This document shows positions 1-7,856 of a stretch of 35,321 bases of DNA, piece after piece. Every line of letters begins with the position of its first letter. Position 1 is the stretch's first letter. The notes beneath the pieces were generated by a model. That model was not told the DNA's origin. It saw nothing but the letters and a program-made list of their open reading frames with translations, and did no database searches. The translations under genes were made by a program, and so were the position numbers. The stretch is from Nitrospira sp. (lineage in GTDB: Bacteria; Nitrospirota; Nitrospiria; Nitrospirales; Nitrospiraceae). The stretch is from contig JABFSU010000010.1 of the NCBI GenBank assembly GCA_013140455.1, forward strand, positions 1 to 35,321. Reading direction: 5' to 3'.

Positions 1-442
1 TACCGGCCATATCACGGCCGTTGTTGAGGCCTTGCACCAGCTGCATGACCTGCACGGAATCGAGATCATAGACCGGCTTGGCCTCTTTGTGATCGCCGAC
101 TGTCGGATAGTCACCGGTCAGACAAAGAATGTTGCGGATGCCGAGCATGTGGGCACCCATGAGATCGGACTGCATGGCAATCCGGTTCCGGTCGCGACAG
201 GTCAGCTGCATCACCGGATCATGGCCCAATTCATAGAGCAATCGACAGACCGGCAACGACCCGGCGCGGACGACGGCGGCCGTGTTGTCGGTCACATTAA
301 CGCCGTGCACGCGCCCAACCAGTTCTTTGGCACTCTCCAGCACTTTCGAGATGTTGGTGCCCTTCGGCGGGTTGTACTCAATCGTCACGGCAAACTGCCC
401 GCTACTCAGGACTTCACTCAACCGCCGCGGTTCCTTGCTCAT
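1..442 (-). CDS. metF: methylenetetrahydrofolate reductase (MetF family), 3' end cut off by window edge
   Basis: Reading the minus strand from an ATG at 440-442 gives about 147 residues of an open frame that runs off position 1. Visible family marks are the N-terminal catalytic-type Glu (E22, in TIEYNPPKG), the NVTDN stretch near residue 54, LTCRDRNRIAMQSDL, and LTGDYPTVGDH followed by YDLDSVQ. These are typical of the FAD-dependent TIM barrel that reduces 5,10-methylene-THF to 5-methyl-THF in the cytoplasm. A GAGGGAGA-like ribosome binding site lies just upstream. It follows folD on the same strand about 207 nt downstream, so both enzymes of the C1-folate branch are adjacent. Only the N-terminal half is visible, so the full domain structure (for example a fused C-terminal part) cannot be judged. 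Confidence 0.85.
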   Translation of the reverse strand, partial: MSKEPRRLSEVLSSGQFAVTIEYNPPKGTNISKVLESAKELVGRVHGVNVTDNTAAVVRAGSLPVCRLLYELGHDPVMQLTCRDRNRIAMQSDLMGAHMLGIRNILCLTGDYPTVGDHKEAKPVYDLDSVQVMQLVQGLNNGRDMAG

Positions 443-501
443 ACCATCTCCCTCGCCATTATCCACTCCCCTACTTCATCCCTTACCCAGCTATAGAGGA
501 C

Positions 502-644
502 TGGAGGCGCTCCACTGCGCGCATGCACCAATCTTATCTCCACTCTTCTAGAGATCGAGCGGGGCACTCCACATTGCGCGCATCCAACGAGGGTCTTCTG
601 AGACCGCGCGTTGGGCGAGCACTGGAGGGTTCCGCTCGATCTCT
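502..644. repeat. palindromic repeat element between folD and metF, with a degenerate half copy
   Basis: Positions 550-562 (AGAGATCGAGCGG) and 632-644 are perfect 13-bp inverted arms. Further nested complementary blocks lie between them: CTCC 567-570 with GGAG 624-627, TGCGCGC 575-581 with GCGAGCA 615-621 (one mismatch), CCAACG 584-589 with CGTTGG 609-614, and GGTCT 592-596 with AGACC 601-605 around a TCTG loop. The whole forms a roughly 95-nt imperfect hairpin beginning just after the folD stop. At 502-530 there is a second, partial copy of one arm: the core CTCCACTGCGCGCATGCACCA resembles CTCCACATTGCGCGCATCCA at 567-586. It resembles REP/MITE-type intergenic elements. Dispersal in the genome is inferred, because only one locus is visible here. 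Confidence 0.7.
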
Positions 645-649
645 CCCTC

Positions 650-1510
650 CTACACCATCCCCGCCATTCGCTTGGCAGACTCCACCGTATTCGCAAGCAA
701 CATGGCGATCGTCATAGGGCCGACGCCACCGGGCACGGGGCTGATCCAGCCTGCCTTTTGGCTCACGGGTTCAAAGTCGACATCGCCACAGAGCTTTCCG
801 TCCGTCCACCGATTGGTACCGACGTCAACGACGACCGCGCCTTCTTTCACCATATCAGCCGTCACAAATTTGGCTTTCCCGATCGCGACCAGCAAGAGGT
901 CCGCCTCACGGCAGACTGCGGGCAAATCCTTAGTCTTGGAATGGCAAATCGTCACGGTTGCGTTGCGCTGCAACAACATGAGCGCTAACGGCTTTCCCAC
1001 GATGTTGCTGCGACCCAACACCACCGCACGCTTGCCTTCAATGCCGACACCGGTAGACTCGATCATCTTGATCACGCCTTTGGGAGTGCAGGCTTCAAAG
1101 ACCGGGCTCCCTTCAACCAACCGGCCAAAGTTATACGGATGGAATCCATCGGCATCCTTGTCTGGCGAGACTGCTTCAAGCACGACTCGGCTGTCGATGT
1201 GCTTCGGAAGCGGCAGCTGGACTAAGATCCCATGGACTTTGGGATCCGCATTCTTTTTTTCAATCAATGCCAAGAGATCCGCTTGTGTCGTACTGGCCGG
1301 TAATTTGTAATCATCGATGTAGATCCCTGCCGCCTCGCAGGCTTTCTGCTTGCTCTTCACATACTGATGCGACGCAGGGTCATCACCGACCAAAATGGTG
1401 GCGAGGCCCGGCTTGGTCCCAGTCTTTGCCAGGACCGCCGCTGATTCAATTGCCAGCCGGTCACGAACTTGCTGCGCCAATGCCTTCCCGTCGATGAGTC
1501 GTGCTCCCAC
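650..1510 (-). CDS. folD: bifunctional methylenetetrahydrofolate dehydrogenase / methenyltetrahydrofolate cyclohydrolase
   Basis: A 286-residue protein, normal length for FolD. It interconverts 5,10-methylene-THF, 5,10-methenyl-THF and 10-formyl-THF using NAD(P) in the cytoplasm. The N-terminal catalytic domain carries the YVKSK motif with Y50 and K54 in the positions known for the E. coli enzyme, then GILVQLPLP and the DADGFHP substrate loop. The Rossmann part has CTPKGVI and GRSNIVGKP, and the C-terminus has SPVPGGVGPMTIAMLL. All expected active-site blocks are present. It is transcribed ahead of the metF-like gene. A plausible promoter lies about 45 nt upstream of the ATG. Confidence 0.97.
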   Translation of the reverse strand: MGARLIDGKALAQQVRDRLAIESAAVLAKTGTKPGLATILVGDDPASHQYVKSKQKACEAAGIYIDDYKLPASTTQADLLALIEKKNADPKVHGILVQLPLPKHIDSRVVLEAVSPDKDADGFHPYNFGRLVEGSPVFEACTPKGVIKMIESTGVGIEGKRAVVLGRSNIVGKPLALMLLQRNATVTICHSKTKDLPAVCREADLLLVAIGKAKFVTADMVKEGAVVVDVGTNRWTDGKLCGDVDFEPVSQKAGWISPVPGGVGPMTIAMLLANTVESAKRMAGMV

Positions 1511-1555
1511 AATTCCCTCCCTGAATTCAAGCGGTTGGCCTTCAAAACCGTAGGC

Positions 1556-1585
1556 ACCTTAGCAGGGCATTTTTCATCAAGTCAA
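1556..1585 (-). promoter_or_regulatory. candidate sigma-70 promoter of folD (extended -10)
   Basis: On the minus strand TTGACT (1580-1585) is followed after 18 nt by TAAGGT (1556-1561), preceded by TGC, which resembles an extended -10 TGn element. It would start transcription about 40 nt before the folD ATG. Called by eye. Confidence 0.4.
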
Positions 1586-1687
1586 CGCCCGAAAAGCACA
1601 GACCGAGGTGAGACATCGCAACGCCCGCGATCTGAACCGCACCGAACCGCCGAATACCTTCCGGCCTCACTCCTCTCCAGCCATTCC

Positions 1688-1717
1688 TTGACAGTCTCTT
1701 CACCCGTTCGCTACGAT
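1688..1717 (+). promoter_or_regulatory. candidate sigma-70 promoter of the beta-propeller gene
   Basis: TTGACA (1688-1693) and TACGAT (1712-1717) are separated by 18 nt. The predicted start near 1724 would leave a leader of about 25 nt before the TTG start codon at 1749. It is the only clear promoter-like sequence in the 1511-1748 gap, which otherwise holds no recognisable gene. Confidence 0.45.
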
Positions 1718-1748
1718 GCATGCCTGTCTTCACACTGATTAATCAAGC

Positions 1749-2765
1749 TTGAACATCCCATCATCCACCGACAATTTTCGCGATACTCTCTTGAGGGTGA
1801 CACTCGTCTGTTGCGTGCTCGCAGGTTCGTCAGATCTTCTCCACGCGGCTCAGATTACCGGACTGGAAGCACCGAATAGCTTCGTCGGCGACCAGCAGGG
1901 CAAAGAATTCTTCATCTCCAATGTAAACGGCGAACCGAATGCGCGCGATAATAACGGGTTCATCACCAAAGTAGATGCCGAAGGGAAGGTCCTCAATCTC
2001 AAGTTCATCCAGGGCGGCATTGTCGATGTCATGCTGCATGCCCCCAAAGGCCTGGCCGTCGTCGATCAGACCCTCTACGTGGCCGATCTCGACCAGTTGA
2101 AAGGATTTGACAAATCGACCGGTAAATCACTTGTAGTGGTCAGCTTTCCCCCGCTCCCCTCGAAGGGAATCGTCTCCCTCACCGATGTCACGGCAGGATC
2201 GAACGGCGTACTGTACGCATCAGATCAATCCAACAACACGATCTACCGCATTGAACAAGCAGCCGGGCACCGCGTAAGCCTGTTCCTTCACGACGACCGC
2301 CTCGCGGGTCCGTCCGGGATTGCCGTCCATCCGCGGACCGGCCACCTCATCGCGGTCAGCTGGGAGAAGGGCAAGATTTTCGACATCACGCCCGAAGGCC
2401 AGCTCTCCGAGCTGGAGTCGAATGGATTTTTCACCGGCCGTTTTCAAAACCTGAGCGGGATCGATTTCGACCGGTGGGGCAATATGTACGTCTCGGATTT
2501 CTCCAGAGGGAAAATCTGGCGCATGACCCGTGACCAACGCTTCCAGGTGATTGCCGAGTATCTCCTCTCCCCGGCCGATATCAGCATTGACCGGGCCAAC
2601 AATTTGATTCTCGTCCCCTATCATTATGCCCATGCGGCGGAGATCAATGGACTGGAGGCTCCCTCGGACGGCAAGAGCCGGGACAACCGGCGAACCCTCG
2701 CAGACTACGGATTTGGAGCAGCGGGCCCCCCGCAGCCCGCTAAGGAAGGAGCCGCAGCCAAATGA
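1749..2765 (+). CDS. exported SMP-30/NHL-type beta-propeller protein of unknown substrate
   Basis: A 338-residue protein on the plus strand. The N-terminus has a hydrophobic stretch (VTLVCCVLAGSSDLLHAA, about residues 17-34) that looks like a Sec signal peptide ending near AA/Q. The rest is made of propeller-blade-like repeats such as QTLYVADLDQLKGF, GVLYASDQSNNTIYRIE, GHLIAVSWEKGKIFDI and GNMYVSDFSRGKIWRM, typical of NHL/SMP-30 folds. GLEAP occurs both at the start of the mature protein and near its end (about residue 298), which may mark closure of the propeller. The C-terminus is low-complexity Pro/Ala/Lys. The start is uncertain: TTG at 1749 lacks a clear ribosome binding site, and TTG 1791 or GTG 1797 are in frame. 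Function (lactonase, scaffold, carrier) cannot be told from sequence. Its stop overlaps the next gene's start. Confidence 0.75.
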   Translation: MNIPSSTDNFRDTLLRVTLVCCVLAGSSDLLHAAQITGLEAPNSFVGDQQGKEFFISNVNGEPNARDNNGFITKVDAEGKVLNLKFIQGGIVDVMLHAPKGLAVVDQTLYVADLDQLKGFDKSTGKSLVVVSFPPLPSKGIVSLTDVTAGSNGVLYASDQSNNTIYRIEQAAGHRVSLFLHDDRLAGPSGIAVHPRTGHLIAVSWEKGKIFDITPEGQLSELESNGFFTGRFQNLSGIDFDRWGNMYVSDFSRGKIWRMTRDQRFQVIAEYLLSPADISIDRANNLILVPYHYAHAAEINGLEAPSDGKSRDNRRTLADYGFGAAGPPQPAKEGAAAK

Positions 2766-3463
2766 GCCAATGCGCCTACTGCACACAACGCAAAGGCAAA
2801 CGCGTATGCCCAGGCCTCAACGGACTCATCTGCAGCCAGTGCTGCGGGGAGCATCGCCTCGTGCGCGTGACCTGTCCCAGTGACTGCGTCTATCTCGACA
2901 GCGGCAGCGATTATCAGCAGAAGCGGCTCGCCGTGCAATTCATGCCGCTCCGCCGGGAATTCTATCGGGAACTCGGCGAATTCGGCGGACAGCAGGCCAT
3001 CTCCCTTTTCAATCTCATTGAAGTGATCACGGTGAGTTTCTTCCAGGGACGTCGCGACGGGCAGGATGCGGAAGTCATCGCGGCCATTCAGGGACTGCGC
3101 CGCACATTGAGCCCCCTGCACGTGCCGGCGGCCCCCATGCCCGTCTTCGCCGAACATCTAATCAAGGAATACGAGACCTTCAAGAAGCAAAACCCGAAGC
3201 AGATCGCCGACTCATCCAACGCACCGGAGATTCTCGACCGGGCGGTCAAATTCGTATCGGAATTTTCAGGAAAAGATTTCCAGTCACGCCGCTTCCTCGC
3301 CGGACTGATCGGCTATGTCACCGCTTATCATCCCGAGATTGCCGCGAACTTACAAAAGAAACATGAACCGGGCCATATCGTGCTGCCAGGCCAATCGTTC
3401 ATGCCCCCGCCGACGGCCGAATCCCATGTGCACGGGCCTGAATGCCAGCACCACCAGCACTGA
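2762..3463 (+). CDS. Cys-rich putative metal-binding protein, function unknown
   Basis: A 233-residue protein beginning with ATGA that overlaps the stop of the propeller gene, so translation of the two is probably coupled. The first 45 residues hold eight cysteines (C4, C7, C16, C24, C27, C28, C38, C42), with patterns CAYC, CSQCCG and CPSDC, consistent with a small zinc-binding domain. A largely helical middle follows, without a motif I recognise. The extreme C-terminus is His/Cys-rich (HVHGPECQHHQH), a second possible metal ligand cluster reminiscent of SEC-C-like tails. There is no signal peptide, so it is probably cytoplasmic although its partner is exported. I recognise the N-terminal pattern only as a conserved hypothetical family. 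Assignment of function is not possible. Confidence 0.8.
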   Translation: MSQCAYCTQRKGKRVCPGLNGLICSQCCGEHRLVRVTCPSDCVYLDSGSDYQQKRLAVQFMPLRREFYRELGEFGGQQAISLFNLIEVITVSFFQGRRDGQDAEVIAAIQGLRRTLSPLHVPAAPMPVFAEHLIKEYETFKKQNPKQIADSSNAPEILDRAVKFVSEFSGKDFQSRRFLAGLIGYVTAYHPEIAANLQKKHEPGHIVLPGQSFMPPPTAESHVHGPECQHHQH

Positions 3464-3467
3464 GCCA

Positions 3468-3836
3468 TTACCCTACCGCTTGACCGGGGGCCTCATCGCA
3501 GCCGATCGACGATTGCAATGTGCGCTCAATAAATCCTGCAAGTTGGAAGTCCGATCCGTTAGAGATTGACTGGATCTCCACGCCGAACTCATTCCCTCTA
3601 TCCCACCGCACCATCGCTTGATCGATATCGATCGGCGCCGAGACGCCTGGCAGCCACACACGAATCATCACTGACGTATGCAGAGACAGCGCAGCCTCTC
3701 CCTGCCGCTCGACTCGAAACCCGCTCAACGAAAGGTCGCGCACCATGCAGCGATGGATGGCGCTGGACGTCAGAATACAAGCATGGCACTCGCGCTCGAC
3801 TCGCCGATACATTCGACGTGTTGATGGGTTTCTCAC
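3468..3836 (-). CDS. PilZ-domain protein (putative c-di-GMP receptor)
   Basis: With the GTG start at 3836 this is a 122-residue single-domain protein. It has both c-di-GMP-binding signatures of PilZ: R11-R12-V-E-R15 (RxxxR) and D34-L-S36-L-S-G39 (DxSxxG). The GTG is chosen because GGAGG sits six bases upstream. A longer frame from 3914 would run through the leader hairpin, and the internal ATG at 3812 has no ribosome binding site and would put the arginine motif at the very N-terminus. Single-domain PilZ proteins usually relay c-di-GMP to motility, pilus or polysaccharide machinery. The partner is unknown, though pil genes lie 14 kb away. It converges on the Cys-rich gene with four bases between the stops. 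Confidence 0.85.
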   Translation of the reverse strand: MRNPSTRRMYRRVERECHACILTSSAIHRCMVRDLSLSGFRVERQGEAALSLHTSVMIRVWLPGVSAPIDIDQAMVRWDRGNEFGVEIQSISNGSDFQLAGFIERTLQSSIGCDEAPGQAVG

Positions 3837-3939
3837 GGAATGCCTCCTCGGTAGACACCCTCTCGGTTTCGATAGGGTGAGAATACCTTGGAGTCTCCTT
3901 CTGGGAAATCCCACAAAAGCCCCCCACCAAAGGTAGGGG
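3837..3939 (-). promoter_or_regulatory. structured 5' leader of the PilZ gene
   Basis: Between the candidate promoter and the GTG, the minus strand has four successive self-complementary blocks. They are CCCC/GGGG arms around ACCTTTGGT (about 3922-3939), TGGGA/TCCCA (about 3902-3913), GGAG-A-CTCC (about 3891-3899), and CACCCT 3856-3861 with AGGGTG 3874-3879. The last stem is extended by TCG/CGA after one mismatch. It ends close to the ribosome binding site. I do not recognise a known riboswitch class, and the role is inferred. Confidence 0.45.
3843..3847 (-). promoter_or_regulatory. ribosome binding site that fixes the PilZ gene start
   Basis: GGAGG on the minus strand lies six bases before GTG 3834-3836. 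It is the strongest Shine-Dalgarno match among the candidate starts and sits eight bases downstream of a stable hairpin. Confidence 0.7.
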
Positions 3940-3967
3940 ATTAGACCACTTCAAGGGCTTTCCTCAA
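3940..3967 (-). promoter_or_regulatory. candidate sigma-70 promoter of the PilZ gene
   Basis: On the minus strand TTGAGG (3962-3967), a 16-nt spacer and TCTAAT (3940-3945, five of six to TATAAT). The start would fall near 3933, giving a leader of about 97 nt. Confidence 0.45.
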
Positions 3968-4047
3968 GATTGCACGGGGTCGGCAGTCTATGAGGTGGCG
4001 CATGGTCCGGACAAGGCATCAGCTTCAGGCCAGGCGGAAAAGAACGA

Positions 4048-4074
4048 GCCCTTCCCGCATGAAACGGAAAGGGC
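4048..4074 (-). terminator. intrinsic terminator after the cyclophilin gene
   Basis: GCCCTTTCCG and CGGGAAGGGC on the minus strand form a ten-position stem with one mismatch around a seven-base loop. It is followed by TCGTTCTTTTC. It lies about 40 nt past the cyclophilin stop and would end the long ribosomal/fatty-acid operon. Confidence 0.6.
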
Positions 4075-4112
4075 CTTCTCGATTCATCCAATGATAGTGG
4101 ACGAGACTCTCT

Positions 4113-4718
4113 CTACTCGACGATCGTGACCGTCATCTCAATCCGGTCGTTGGGCAGGTCGCGATCGTTTCTTGGCAAGCTCACAATTTTATCGGCCACG
4201 CCGATCCCTTTGGTGACTTCACCGAATACCGTGTACTTGCGGTCGAGAAACCGGGAATCCTCGACCACGATGAAAAACTGTGACCCCGCCGTATCCGGAT
4301 CGTTCGCCCGCGCCATGGATACAATGCCCCGCTTGTGCGGCGTATCGCTGAATTCTGCCTTGACCGTATAGCCGGGACCGCCCTGCCCGTAGGAATCTTT
4401 TTTGAGTGAGTCCTTGGTGTTGGGATCGCCGCCTTGGATCATGAACCCGGGAATCACCCGATGAAAGATCGTGCCGTTATAGAACCCGTCCTTGGCCAGC
4501 TTAATAAAATTCTCCACGTGTTTGGGAGCCAGATCGGGAAACAATTTCAGCTCAATCTCGCCGAATTTCGTTTTGACGATCGCTCGTGGACCTTTCGGCG
4601 CTTCGACCTTGGGAGCCGGCGCTTTGTCTGCGGCATCACTGACGCCGGTCCCGAACGCGAATGGAATACACACTGCCAACACGACACATCCCATCAACCA
4701 GCTCACTCTTCTCTGCAT
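4113..4718 (-). CDS. exported cyclophilin-type peptidyl-prolyl cis-trans isomerase
   Basis: With the ATG at 4718 this is 201 residues. The start is chosen because GGAGG ends six bases upstream; the adjacent ATG at 4721 is possible. The N-terminus MQRRVSWLMGCVVLAVCIPF is a Sec-type signal or anchor with Arg residues ahead of a hydrophobic core, followed by an Ala/Pro/Lys linker. The cyclophilin domain shows GFYNGTIFHRVIPGFMIQGG and GIVSMARANDPDTAGSQFFI, including the catalytic-type FHR arginine. This enzyme should catalyse X-Pro isomerisation of periplasmic proteins. It lies 60 nt after rnc with its own promoter-like sequence and a terminator behind it, so it can be expressed apart from the upstream operon. 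Confidence 0.93.
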   Translation of the reverse strand: MQRRVSWLMGCVVLAVCIPFAFGTGVSDAADKAPAPKVEAPKGPRAIVKTKFGEIELKLFPDLAPKHVENFIKLAKDGFYNGTIFHRVIPGFMIQGGDPNTKDSLKKDSYGQGGPGYTVKAEFSDTPHKRGIVSMARANDPDTAGSQFFIVVEDSRFLDRKYTVFGEVTKGIGVADKIVSLPRNDRDLPNDRIEMTVTIVE

Positions 4719-4753
4719 CATCGTCCTCCCCTTATCTTGGGATACCTGCATTG

Positions 4754-4782
4754 ACTATAGCCACCATCGCGCACGGCTTCAA
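4754..4782 (-). promoter_or_regulatory. candidate sigma-70 promoter of the cyclophilin gene, overlapping the rnc stop
   Basis: TTGAAG (4777-4782), a 17-nt spacer and TATAGT (4754-4759, five of six to consensus) on the minus strand. The -35 covers the end of rnc. The start would fall about 30 nt before the ATG. Confidence 0.55.
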
Positions 4783-5486
4783 GACCCGACCTGCTCCAGC
4801 GCGTATCGAGCCGCCATCTGTTCCGCTTCTTTTTTACTCAAGCCCTGCCCGGTCCCCGCCACACGCTCGTTGATCCGCACTTCAACTTCGAAATGTTTCT
4901 GATGATCCGGCCCGGACTCACGCATCGTCACATACTGCGGCAACTGATCGTACCGTTTCTGGCACCACTCCTGGAGTCTGGTCTTATAATCTTCTTCACC
5001 CGGTGTCGCTTGATGAGCTTCGGCCTGACGCAGCTCTTCCTGCATCACACCCAAGGTAAAAGTCCGGCTCGCCTCCAATCCCCCGTCGAGATACACCGCG
5101 GCAATCACCGCTTCCAAAGCATCGGCCAACAGAGAATTCTTTTCTCGCCCCTGCGAGAGTTCCTCCCCACGCCCCAGTCGCAACAGCGCACCGAGGTTCA
5201 TCCGGCGAGCCGCCTGGGCCAGGGAAGATTCGCTGACGAGGTTCGCTTTCAGTTTGGACAAAGCCCCTTCGCTCAGCTGCGCATAGAGCTGCGCCAGGTG
5301 GTCGCTGATAATCAGAGAGAGCACCGCATCGCCGAGAAACTCCAGCCGCTCATTATGGGTTCGCGTCACACCCTTCCGCTCATTGACATGAGACTTGTGC
5401 GTCAACGCTTCCGCGAGCAAACCGGGATTCTTGAACCGATAGTGGGGCAGGGATGGAACAGAATCGGCTGGGGAAGCCGGTGTCAT
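4779..5486 (-). CDS. rnc: ribonuclease III
   Basis: A 235-residue protein of standard length. The RNase III domain has the signature NERLEFLGDAVL (45-56) with the metal-binding E49 and D53, and the second acidic cluster in DALEAVIAAVYLDGG. The C-terminal third (from about 162) is a double-stranded RNA-binding domain ending GQGLSKKEAEQMAARYAL. It cleaves double-stranded RNA in rRNA and mRNA processing as a homodimer. It follows fabF by 13 nt, the common fabF-rnc or acpP-fabF-rnc arrangement. No strong ribosome binding site stands directly before the ATG (a GGAGG lies about 17 nt upstream), so translation may depend on coupling with fabF. Confidence 0.97.
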   Translation of the reverse strand: MTPASPADSVPSLPHYRFKNPGLLAEALTHKSHVNERKGVTRTHNERLEFLGDAVLSLIISDHLAQLYAQLSEGALSKLKANLVSESSLAQAARRMNLGALLRLGRGEELSQGREKNSLLADALEAVIAAVYLDGGLEASRTFTLGVMQEELRQAEAHQATPGEEDYKTRLQEWCQKRYDQLPQYVTMRESGPDHQKHFEVEVRINERVAGTGQGLSKKEAEQMAARYALEQVGS

Positions 5487-5499
5487 AGGCGCAACCGCA

Positions 5500-6750
5500 C
5501 TAGACCTCCAGACGCCTGAAAATCAGACAGGCATTCACACCACCGAACCCGAACGAGTTCGAAAGCGCCGTCTTGATCGGCACGGCCCTGGCTTTGTTCG
5601 GCACGTAGTCGAGATCGCATGCGGGGTCAGGATTTTCCAGATTGATCGTGGGCGGCAATAGACCATGGTGGAGCGCCAAAATACTGAAGACGGCTTCGAT
5701 ACCGCCGGCCGCGCCGAGCAAATGTCCCGTCATCGACTTGGTCGAACTTACAGGGATCTTATAGGCCTGCTGACCGAAGACCTGCTTGATCGCGCGCGTC
5801 TCAATGGCATCGGCCATCGTGGAGGTCCCGTGCGCATTGATATAGCCGATCTGATCCTTGGCGATCCCGGCATCTTTCAACGCCAGCTCCATGCAGCGCA
5901 CCGCACCTTCGCCTTCTTCCGGCGGCGCGGTAATGTGGTAGGCATCGCTGTTCATGCCGTACCCGATCACCTCCGCGTAGATCCGGACGCCCCGGCGCCG
6001 CGCATGCTCGAGTTCTTCCAGGACAACGACGCCGGCGCCTTCGCCCAGCACGAATCCGTCCCGATCTTTATCGAACGGCCGACTGGCTCTGGTCGGTTCA
6101 TCGTTGCGAAACGAGAGCGCTTTCGCGGCGGCAAATCCTGCCACGCCCAACGGCGTGATCGCCGCCTCCGCACCACCGGCAACCATGACATCGGCATCAC
6201 CATACTGAATCAGACGAAACGCATCGCCGATACAGTGATTCCCTGTCGCACAGGCCGTCACGGCGCAGGAATTCGGGCCTTTGGCGCCGATGCGGATCGC
6301 CACCTGACCCGAGGCCAGATTGATGATGGTCATGGGAATGAAGAATGGCGACACACGACCGGGACCTTTTTCCTTGAGCACATCATGATAGTGCTCGATG
6401 GCGCCCAGCCCGCCGATGCCGGAACCGATATAGACGCCGACTTTCGTGGCTTCTTCCGGCGCGACCTTCAATCCTGCGTCATCCACGGCCAGTTGGGCAG
6501 CGCCCACGGCATAGTGGATGAACGTATCCATCTTTTTGATTTCTTTTTTTTCGATGAATTGGCCCGGATCGAAATCGCGTACTTCACCGGCGATCTGGGC
6601 GTCATAGGCAGCCGGATCAAACTTGGTGATTCGCCCGATGCCGGATTGCCCAGCACACAGCGCGGCCCAGGTCTTGTCCACCCCGGTCCCGAGAGGTGTG
6701 ACCAGCCCCAAACCTGTCACGACAATGCGCCGCGTCGATCGCTCAGCCAT
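5500..6750 (-). CDS. fabF: beta-ketoacyl-ACP synthase II
   Basis: A 416-residue thiolase-fold condensing enzyme of normal length. It carries the active-site Cys167 in TACATG, His307 in NAHGTST, Lys338 in SSTKSMTG and His343 in GHLLGAAGG, the full Cys-His-His set with the conserved Lys. It extends acyl-ACP with malonyl-ACP in the fatty acid elongation cycle. It follows acpP by nine bases, as is usual. The pattern and neighbours favour FabF over FabB. Confidence 0.97.
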   Translation of the reverse strand: MAERSTRRIVVTGLGLVTPLGTGVDKTWAALCAGQSGIGRITKFDPAAYDAQIAGEVRDFDPGQFIEKKEIKKMDTFIHYAVGAAQLAVDDAGLKVAPEEATKVGVYIGSGIGGLGAIEHYHDVLKEKGPGRVSPFFIPMTIINLASGQVAIRIGAKGPNSCAVTACATGNHCIGDAFRLIQYGDADVMVAGGAEAAITPLGVAGFAAAKALSFRNDEPTRASRPFDKDRDGFVLGEGAGVVVLEELEHARRRGVRIYAEVIGYGMNSDAYHITAPPEEGEGAVRCMELALKDAGIAKDQIGYINAHGTSTMADAIETRAIKQVFGQQAYKIPVSSTKSMTGHLLGAAGGIEAVFSILALHHGLLPPTINLENPDPACDLDYVPNKARAVPIKTALSNSFGFGGVNACLIFRRLEV

Positions 6751-6759
6751 ACGTACCGC

Positions 6760-6993
6760 TTATGATTTTTCTTTGATGTAATCCAACGCTTTCCCGACCG
6801 TGAGGATCTTTTCAGCATCCTCGTCAGGAATCTCGATTTCGAATTCCTCTTCAAGCGCCATCACCAACTCGACAGTGTCGAGCGAGTCGGCTCCTAAGTC
6901 CTCGACGAAGGAGGCTTCGGGAACCACTTCATCTTCCTCAACGCCGAGCTGCTCGGCAATAATCTTTTTCACGCGCTCATCAACAGTTGCCAT
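6760..6993 (-). CDS. acpP: acyl carrier protein
   Basis: With the ATG at 6993 this is 77 residues, the usual ACP length. The start is supported by a strong AAGGAGGT about eight bases upstream; an upstream in-frame start at 7017 is less likely. Ser37 in GADSLD is the 4'-phosphopantetheine attachment site, and the helix-II acidic residues ([18 protein letters not shown]) are intact. It carries growing acyl chains between FabD, FabG, FabH and FabF, all encoded alongside. Confidence 0.98.
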   Translation of the reverse strand: MATVDERVKKIIAEQLGVEEDEVVPEASFVEDLGADSLDTVELVMALEEEFEIEIPDEDAEKILTVGKALDYIKEKS

Positions 6994-7085
6994 CGATCTG
7001 CCTACCTCCTTCCCCAACGTGACTGACCCTGTGCGGCAACATGGGGATATGCTGCCGCTGGTTGTTCCCAGACCTTGGGGACCAT

Positions 7086-7829
7086 CTATACCATTAACAT
7101 ACCGCCATTCACATGCAAAACATGACCGGTAATATACGCCGCTTCATCGGACACAAGAAAGCGGACCGCCGCCGCGATGTCGGCCGGCGTACCCAACCGT
7201 CCCAACGGAATCTGTTTTTGCAATGTTTCCTTCACATCCTCCGACAAGCCATGCGTCATCGCCGTGTCGATGAACCCCGGCGCCACCGCATTGACGGTGA
7301 CATTGCGCGTGGCATATTCCCGCCCGACCGTCTTGGTGAAGCCGATCACAGCCGCTTTCGACGCAGCATAATTCGCCTGCCCGGCGTTGCCCATCACCCC
7401 CACGATCGAGGCGATATTCACGATGCGACCATACCGCTGCTTGGTCATCGGCTGCAAGACCGCCTTGGTGCAATTGAACGTGCCGTTCAGATTGACCTGC
7501 AGCACGAGATTCCAATCTTCTTCTTTCATTCTGAGCAACAGTCCGTCGCGGGTAATCCCGGCGTTGTTGACGAGAATGTCGATCTTCCCCCAGGCCTTGA
7601 TGACCTGCTCGGCCATGGCCTTAGTATCATTGGCATCCGCCACGTTCACTTTGACGTTGAGCACTTTCCGGCCCAATGCCTCAATGGCCTTGACCGTCTC
7701 CTGGGACCGGGTGGGATCCAGATCCGCGACGACGATATCGGCGCCCGCTTGCGCCAGCGTTTCCGCAATCGCCCGACCAATACCCTGTGCCGCCCCTGTC
7801 ACTATCGCGACTCGTCCTTGCAATGACAT
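7086..7829 (-). CDS. fabG: 3-oxoacyl-ACP reductase
   Basis: A 247-residue short-chain dehydrogenase. The NADP-binding TGAAQGIG is at 11-18, NNAG at 88-91, and the catalytic Ser141, Tyr154 and Lys158 (YAASK) are in place, followed by [14 protein letters not shown]. It reduces beta-ketoacyl-ACP in fatty acid synthesis. It sits between fabD and acpP, which supports FabG over another SDR function. Confidence 0.97.
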   Translation of the reverse strand: MSLQGRVAIVTGAAQGIGRAIAETLAQAGADIVVADLDPTRSQETVKAIEALGRKVLNVKVNVADANDTKAMAEQVIKAWGKIDILVNNAGITRDGLLLRMKEEDWNLVLQVNLNGTFNCTKAVLQPMTKQRYGRIVNIASIVGVMGNAGQANYAASKAAVIGFTKTVGREYATRNVTVNAVAPGFIDTAMTHGLSEDVKETLQKQIPLGRLGTPADIAAAVRFLVSDEAAYITGHVLHVNGGMLMV

Positions 7830-7856
7830 GCCGGTTTCCTTGTTAAACGTGACGTA

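Noticed and set aside
1511-1600. A tetrahydrofolate riboswitch upstream of folD
   Set aside because: The candidate leader is only about 40 nt, too short, and lacks the paired structure expected.
3810-3914. Longer N-terminus for the PilZ protein (start at 3914)
   Set aside because: It would run through the leader hairpin and the GGAGG site; the added residues are not PilZ-like.
5665-6765. Long open frame of 366 codons on the plus strand opposite fabF
   Set aside because: It is the antisense shadow of a fully conserved fabF; composition is His/Arg/Asp-rich without domains, and no promoter or ribosome binding site is seen.
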